From Chrysochromulina parva (lineage: Eukaryota > Haptophyta > Prymnesiales > Chrysochromulinaceae): DNA of 19,330 bases. The translations under genes and the position numbers were made by a program. The notes under the pieces are model-generated. The model did not search any database and had not been told where the DNA came from. It worked only from the letters and a program-made list of their open reading frames with translations. The DNA lies in the NCBI GenBank assembly GCA_002887195.1, contig PJAB01000899.1, positions 1-19,330 of the forward strand, written 5' to 3'. Below, piece by piece: positions 15,901 to 19,330 of the stretch (its first letter is position 1; the number at the start of each line of letters is the position of its first letter).

Positions 15901-18148
15901 AGGCGCGGCGGCGGCGAGCAAAGGTGCGGAAGCGGAGGCGAAGGCGCGCGAGGCGAGCGTGTTGGGCGACCAGGCCGATGCGCTCTCCGCCAAGGCAAAG
16001 GCAGAGAAGCTCGCAGCCAAGGAGGCGGCCGAGGCGGCGAGCGCCGAAATGAGCGCGATCGACAGGCTTCGGGAGGCGCTGCGCGCCAACCTCGAGCGCG
16101 TGACCGACCTCTTCCACACCCTCGATGAGAATCTCAACGGGATGATCTCGAAGAAAGAGTTTCGTCGCGTCATTCCACAGCTTGGGCTCAATCTGAGCGC
16201 CACCACGGTAGATGAGCTCTTCGACACGTTCGACGTCGACGGTTCGGGTCACCTCGAGTACCATGAGCTCAAGAAGAAGCTACGGAAGATCGCCGCCGCG
16301 GAAGCGGCAGCCGCGAAAACAGCGGCGCAGGAGGAGGCCGCCCGCGGCGGCAAGGGTGGACGCACGGGGATAGGCCGCGGCGGCACCAAGGGCGCGCGGG
16401 GGGGCAAGAAACTGCCCGTGTTTGCTCCGCCCGTCGAGGATAACAGCACTGCCGAGCGTGCGGCGTTCAACGAAGCGATCATCTCGCTGGGGATGCGGAT
16501 CAGCACGCCGTCGGGCAGCGGCCGACGCCCAGGGACCAGCGAGCTCGGCGTCCGCGTGATGCTCAGCTTCGACCTCCACGAATCTCGCGCCGAGATCCAT
16601 GCGAGATCGTCGAGCATGTTGGGCGCTCGCGTGCCTGCGGGCGGCGACGACGGCGCCCTTCGCCTCACCTCGTGCCTATCTGGCGGCAGCCTCACGACCT
16701 CGGCCACGTATCCCTTCCGGGCCGGCCGCGGCGCCGCCGCCGTAGCCGCCTCGCGTGCGGGCGGCCCGAGCGTCAACTTTTTCGCGCCCGTGGGCGCCGC
16801 GTACCCGGAGGACGTCGTCGGTGGCGACGGCAGCCTGCGCAGCCCGCGTGGCCTCGGCTCGTCCGTTTCGCTGCAGAGCCTCGGTCGTGCCGCTCCATCG
16901 CCAATGCGGTTCATGTCGGCGACGACGCGCGCTGCGACACGCGAGCTGCTCGAGCGCGCACGCACTTCGATGGTGGCCGAAGACGAGCGTGCGAGCTTGA
17001 TGCGCGAGATCCTTGCCGGGTCGGCCCGCCAGGAGCGCCTCGTGCGACTGTCCCACATGGACTCGGAGGACCGCGCCGTGCGCCGTGACGAGAGGCAGAC
17101 GGCCATGGAGCAGGATCGGCATCGGGCCAAGCAGGCGTGGGACGCCGAGAGGGCCCTGCAGGACGCGCGCGGGGCGATGGTCGGCTCGATACGCGCGGCG
17201 GCGGTACGCCCAGTCCTCTCGGGGCGCGCTGCAGCGGCTGCCGCGGCCGTGGTGGGCTGGCCGGATGAGCTTGCCTCGGGATCGGAGCTGCCGCCCGGGG
17301 CAGCGCACGCGATGGGTGCACAACCATCGACCTTCGCGTCTTCGTCGCAGTGCTCGCCTGCGCCGTACCGAGCTCCTCATTGGCAGCCGATGGACTCCGA
17401 GCCGAGCGCCAATAAAAGCAACGAGATGCACACCGAGATGCTCCCGATCTATAAAAAGACCCTCCGAGGCGCGGGCAAGCTCCAGAGCCCGGCCTACCTG
17501 CCGCAACTGTCCTCGCGCACGCGGGCGATGGCGATGGCGGCCGACCCCGCCATACTCCACAGCCCGTACACGAACGCGTACCCGCTCGGAGGGCCGTCGC
17601 CGCTGCACCGCGCCGAAGCCTCGCGCCCACGCCCGCGCGCGTTCCTGCCCGTGGCGGAGACGGATGAGGCGGCGCTCGTTGACGCCGCCGAGGCCGAGAA
17701 TGCGCTCGGCACGGCGCTCGATACCTGGCCTTCGAACGCCGCCGCCGCCGCCAACGGCCGCCTTGAGGGGCTCAGCGAGGGCGCCTACCTGCTGCCCATC
17801 CTGCCCGCGGTCTCGCCGTCAGTTCGGGGGCCTAAGGCCGCGCCCATTTTGCTGCCCAAGCCACGTAGAGCGCTGCCCGCGCTCTCGCCGCCGTCGGCGG
17901 CAAGTGAGGACCTGCCGCCCTTGCCGCTACCGCGACCCAAGGCCATGCGAGAAAGTGTCGTCACCACCGCAATGCACCCTGCATCGCGCCAGCCAGCAGC
18001 AAGCCGCACGGGGATGAGCCGCAGTGCCTCGGTGCCGGCGGTGCTGATGAAGAAGGCGCAGAAACTGCTCTCGACGCCGGGCAATGCTTCCGACGGGGCG
18101 GCGATGATGCTCCTCGAGGCGATCGCTGCTGATGAGGGGTGGCTGTGA
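9984..18148 (+). CDS. Giant ARM-like / IQ-repeat / alanine-rich helical / EF-hand protein (3 exons)
   Basis: Model: 9984-10781, 10975-11109, 11327-18148, all phase 0, about 2584 aa. ATG 9984 is the first in-frame Met; 10062 is an alternative. Order: an IQ-like motif at 44-56 (LQRVQRGRASR); an ARM-like helical region ~150-311 spanning exons 1-2 (SEALIILARLL, then GGIERLRELSNCDV and EAAIACLHNMF); four IQ motifs starting at 355, 393, 421 and 443 (MQRVGRGMVAR, IQRVGRGMLAR, IQRCARGMFAR, IQSVFRRSR); further IQ-like segments ~730-850 around a 30-Ala run; about 1000 residues of Ala/Glu/Lys/Arg-rich helix; an EF-hand pair with complete loops at 1911-1922 and 1947-1958; a Gly/Arg/Lys patch; and a disordered Pro/Ser/Ala tail. 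IQ motifs bind calmodulin or myosin light chains and EF loops bind calcium, so a calcium-responsive cytoskeletal or axonemal scaffold is plausible. That role is inference. There is no kinase, motor or membrane segment. No known orthologue is recognised. Confidence 0.85.
10782..10974 (+). other. Intron 1 of the giant gene
   Basis: Donor GTGAGC follows the codon TTC at 10781. A long pyrimidine-rich tract (about 10925-10970) leads to the acceptor ACAG, with the exon restarting ATGGTGACGG. Without splicing the frame stops at TAG 10818-10820. With splicing the ARM-like helical pattern continues without a break and in phase 0. Length 193. Confidence 0.85.
11110..11326 (+). other. Intron 2 of the giant gene
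   Basis: Donor GTGATG follows AAG at 11109. A CT-rich tract (about 11210-11318) precedes the acceptor GGCACAG, and the exon restarts GCGATCGTCG. Exon 2 is exactly 45 codons and both junctions are phase 0. The open frame at 11150-11326 is low-complexity Ser/Pro and reads as translated intron, not protein. Confidence 0.8.
11121..11150 (+). repeat. Three exact tandem copies of a 10-bp unit in intron 2
   Basis: AACCGCCGCG is repeated three times without mismatch close to the 5' end of intron 2. It is a small minisatellite; the period is not a multiple of three, which supports its being non-coding. Confidence 0.85.
11449..11616 (+). repeat. Recently duplicated IQ-motif segment (114-bp offset)
   Basis: 54 bases at 11449-11502 match 11563-11616 at all but four positions. 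They encode YMQRVGRGMVARKERHR and YIQRVGRGMLARKERHR. Identity at DNA level, including silent sites, points to recent tandem duplication that added one IQ unit of 38 residues. Confidence 0.85.
12716..12805 (+). repeat. 30-alanine tract (GCA/GCG trinucleotide repeat)
   Basis: Thirty consecutive alanine codons, nearly all GCA or GCG, sit between two related IQ-like segments (ASVVAQKHRRAVIARR before, ASVLAQKHRRGVLAFRR after). The flanks share GCGCAGAAGCACCGGCGCG at 12662 and 12836, so the tract lies inside a 174-bp duplication. It is likely length-polymorphic. Confidence 0.9.
16124..16267 (+). other. Paired EF-hand calcium-binding loops in the giant protein
   Basis: Loop 1 (16124-16159) reads DENLNGMISKKE and loop 2 (16232-16267) reads DVDGSGHLEYHE. 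Both have acidic or Asn ligands at positions 1, 3 and 5 (Ser at position 5 of loop 2), Gly at 6, a hydrophobic at 8 and Glu at 12, so both look able to bind calcium. Helices flank them at the normal spacing of an EF-hand pair. Confidence 0.92.
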
Positions 18149-18294
18149 GGTCTGATGATCACATCACCTCGTCAGACATCTCGGTGTCTCGATCTCATGG
18201 CTCATGGGCGGGCGGTTCCAACATGGGTTCCAAGTCGCTTTACTGGTACCCCTTACGCTACACTGTACACTTTCTCGTACACACTCGACTTTCC

Positions 18295-18315
18295 GGGGGC
18301 AGGGTAGGGGTAGGG
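18295..18315 (+). other. Candidate G-quadruplex motif
   Basis: The plus strand reads G5-CA-G3-TA-G4-TA-G3: four G-runs with two-base loops, a textbook intramolecular G-quadruplex pattern. It lies about 150 bases past the stop of the giant gene, at the head of the minisatellite, and could affect 3'-end formation or replication. Folding is predicted, not shown. Confidence 0.65.
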
Positions 18316-18424
18316 CAGCACACTTTTGCACACTTTCGACTTTGCGGGGGCAGGGCAGCACACTTTTGCACACTTTCGACTTTCCGGGGGCAGGGCAGCT
18401 GTCACCAATGCAGCACACTTTTGC
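18315..18424 (+). repeat. 40-bp minisatellite, about 2.5 copies
   Basis: The unit begins GCAGCACACTTTTGCACACT and ends GGGGGCAGG. Full copies start at 18315 and 18355, differing at one base (TTTGCGG versus TTTCCGG). A partial copy (GCAGCACACTTTTGC) starts at 18410, and a diverged half copy lies upstream at about 18280-18304. Confidence 0.9.
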
Positions 18425-18697
18425 TTCGTTTCCAGTACTCTGTATGAGTGTAGGCCCCTGAGATCTTGGAAAGTACCGTCATGATCGTCTCCGACTGTGC
18501 GGATGGTGGACTGGGGATCTCACTCCCTCGCAGCGCCCGCGTCGTCGCTGTGACGGGGCCCGCCCGCGCCCCCCTCCCTCCCGTCCCAAGCATCCACATC
18601 GCACATGAAGTGGACACGCCCTTTCCATACGAGCTGCGTTCAGAACGCGCGCGGCCGCCGCGTGTGCCGCTGGCTCACATCTCACACACATCTTGTC

Positions 18698-19330
18698 TTA
18701 TGGCAGATGGACGGCAGTCTGGAGTGGGATGGACATGGTCGTTCCCACCGCGAGGAGACGATCATCTCTACCCCGGCGGCGTTTCCACGCCAGCACGGTG
18801 AGGCCGGCCATGAGAAGGAGAACGGCGCAGACGGAGACGCCGCCTATGATGATGTTGTTCCATTGCGCGTCCTTGCCCGAGGTCGCGAGTGCCCCAACGA
18901 CGGGGACAGGAGGTGGTGGCGATGGCGGCGATGGCGGCGGCCGGTACAGAGACGGCGGCGATGGCGGCGGCCGGTACAGAGACGAGCACACTCGCCAGCC
19001 AGAGGAGGTAGTTATGGAGTCTGAAGACCATTCGATCATGTCCGGGCCCAACAGATAGTTGGAAGGCCCGCTCGCTCCTGAGAAGCTCGTATACGACCCC
19101 GACGGGTCAGGTATGCGGAGCCTGTCGTAGTTAGGCTCCGTACTAAAGGAGGTCGCTGTCAGTGTCGCTCCGATGGCGAGCGCAGTCGGTGTGATGGAGC
19201 ACACCTCGTTGTTGCCATAATCCGCGGACGGAAAGTTGGGTGAGCGAATGCAGTTTCTCTGGTTCGGATCGACGGTGCAAGTGCCGGAGCTGATCACGAA
19301 GTAGGCCATGGCATCCGGCGGCGGCGGCGG
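18698..19330 (-). CDS. CUB-domain type I membrane protein (5' partial)
   Basis: The frame is open to the right edge. Upstream of an internal Met (19309) it reads PPPPPDA, so the true N-terminus lies outside the window. A CUB domain spans about 18986-19279: CIRSPNFPSADYGNN, FSTEPNYDRLRI, a SGPSNYLLG segment, then WSSDSITTSSGW. The Glu/Asp pattern (E in TEPNYD, then D, then the D of SSD) suits a calcium-binding CUB. CUB domains mediate extracellular protein or carbohydrate contacts. A linker with a duplicated SLYRPPPSPP follows. Then comes one membrane helix (18785-18853, IIIGGVSVCAVLLLMAGLTVLAW), a KRRRGRDD stop-transfer and a short cytoplasmic tail ending at TAA 18698. It resembles the left-edge gene in its PPPSPP linkers but has a membrane anchor. 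Likely a surface adhesion or recognition protein. Confidence 0.85.
   Translation of the reverse strand, partial: PPPPPDAMAYFVISSGTCTVDPNQRNCIRSPNFPSADYGNNEVCSITPTALAIGATLTATSFSTEPNYDRLRIPDPSGSYTSFSGASGPSNYLLGPDMIEWSSDSITTSSGWRVCSSLYRPPPSPPSLYRPPPSPPSPPPPVPVVGALATSGKDAQWNNIIIGGVSVCAVLLLMAGLTVLAWKRRRGRDDRLLAVGTTMSIPLQTAVHLP
18921..18980 (-). repeat. Tandem 30-bp repeat encoding the CUB protein linker
   Basis: 18921-18950 and 18951-18980 are the same 30 bases apart from one mismatch (GATGG versus GACGG at the start). On the minus strand each encodes the ten-residue unit SLYRPPPSPP. The period is a multiple of three, so linker length can change without breaking the frame. Confidence 0.88.

Larger units (their letters stand above)
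18149..18697. other. Convergent intergenic region with minisatellite
   Basis: 549 bases lie between the stop of the giant gene (plus) and the stop of the CUB gene (minus). The left half holds the 40-bp repeats and G-quadruplex motif listed separately. In the right half (about 18440-18697) short frames occur on both strands, but none has a recognisable domain. A distal exon of the CUB gene cannot be excluded. No AATAAA is seen. Confidence 0.5.

Noticed and set aside
13852..16227. 791-codon minus-strand ORF rich in Ala and Ser
   Set aside because: It is antisense to the alanine-rich helix. Repeated GCN codons with strong GC bias leave the complementary frame free of stops; it has no domain and cannot outweigh the EF-hand/IQ frame.
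1..19330. Bacterial origin, operon structure, CRISPR, tRNA or transposon
   Set aside because: Introns, targeting signals and domain architecture are eukaryotic. No spaced repeats, cloverleaf, terminal inverted repeats or transposase were recognised by eye; a tRNA scan and repeat search would settle this.

Overview
This is eukaryotic nuclear DNA, most likely from a microalga with a secondary, red-derived plastid; a haptophyte-like alga is my best guess. The evidence is high GC with alanine/proline-biased coding, GT-AG introns with pyrimidine-rich acceptors, and no operons or bacterial ribosome binding sites. One protein carries a signal peptide followed at once by an A-F type cleavage motif, as in plastid proteins of secondary algae. 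Two secreted or membrane proteins have PPPSPP linkers joining small Cys-rich, ShKT-like, jacalin-like and CUB domains. The lineage is inference, not proof.

Layout, left to right. (1) 1-1711, minus: a secreted multidomain protein (signal peptide, unknown domain, ShKT-like, jacalin-like, Cys-rich module) that runs off the left edge. It is open for 570 codons. (2) 2329-3339, minus: a probable plastid-targeted single-pass membrane protein with a KPKP linker and a C-terminal coiled coil. (3) 3727-5619, plus: a PhyH-like Fe(II)/2-oxoglutarate oxygenase with a Tudor/SH3-like C-terminal module. (4) 5715-6503, plus: a 3-methyladenine DNA glycosylase I (Tag family) that appears to lack three of the four zinc ligands. 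(5) 6809-8566, minus: a second, unrelated-looking 2OG-Fe(II) oxygenase with a proline-rich insert in its catalytic domain. (6) 8806-9608, minus: a RING-H2 protein, spliced. (7) 9984-18148, plus: a giant three-exon gene of about 2584 aa with IQ, ARM-like, IQ repeats, poly-Ala, a very long alanine-rich helical region, an EF-hand pair and a disordered tail. (8) 18698-19330, minus: the C-terminal part of a CUB-domain type I membrane protein that enters from the right edge.

Two divergent intergenic regions (3340-3726 and 9609-9983) probably act as shared promoters. Two convergent regions (6504-6808 and 18149-18697) hold 3' ends; the second carries a 40-bp minisatellite with a strong G-quadruplex motif. 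No tRNA, rRNA, CRISPR array or transposon was recognised. The most unusual items are the giant ARM-IQ-alanine-EF-hand protein and the run of two 2OG oxygenases flanking a DNA alkylation-repair glycosylase. Both edge genes look like cell-surface proteins of one architectural style.
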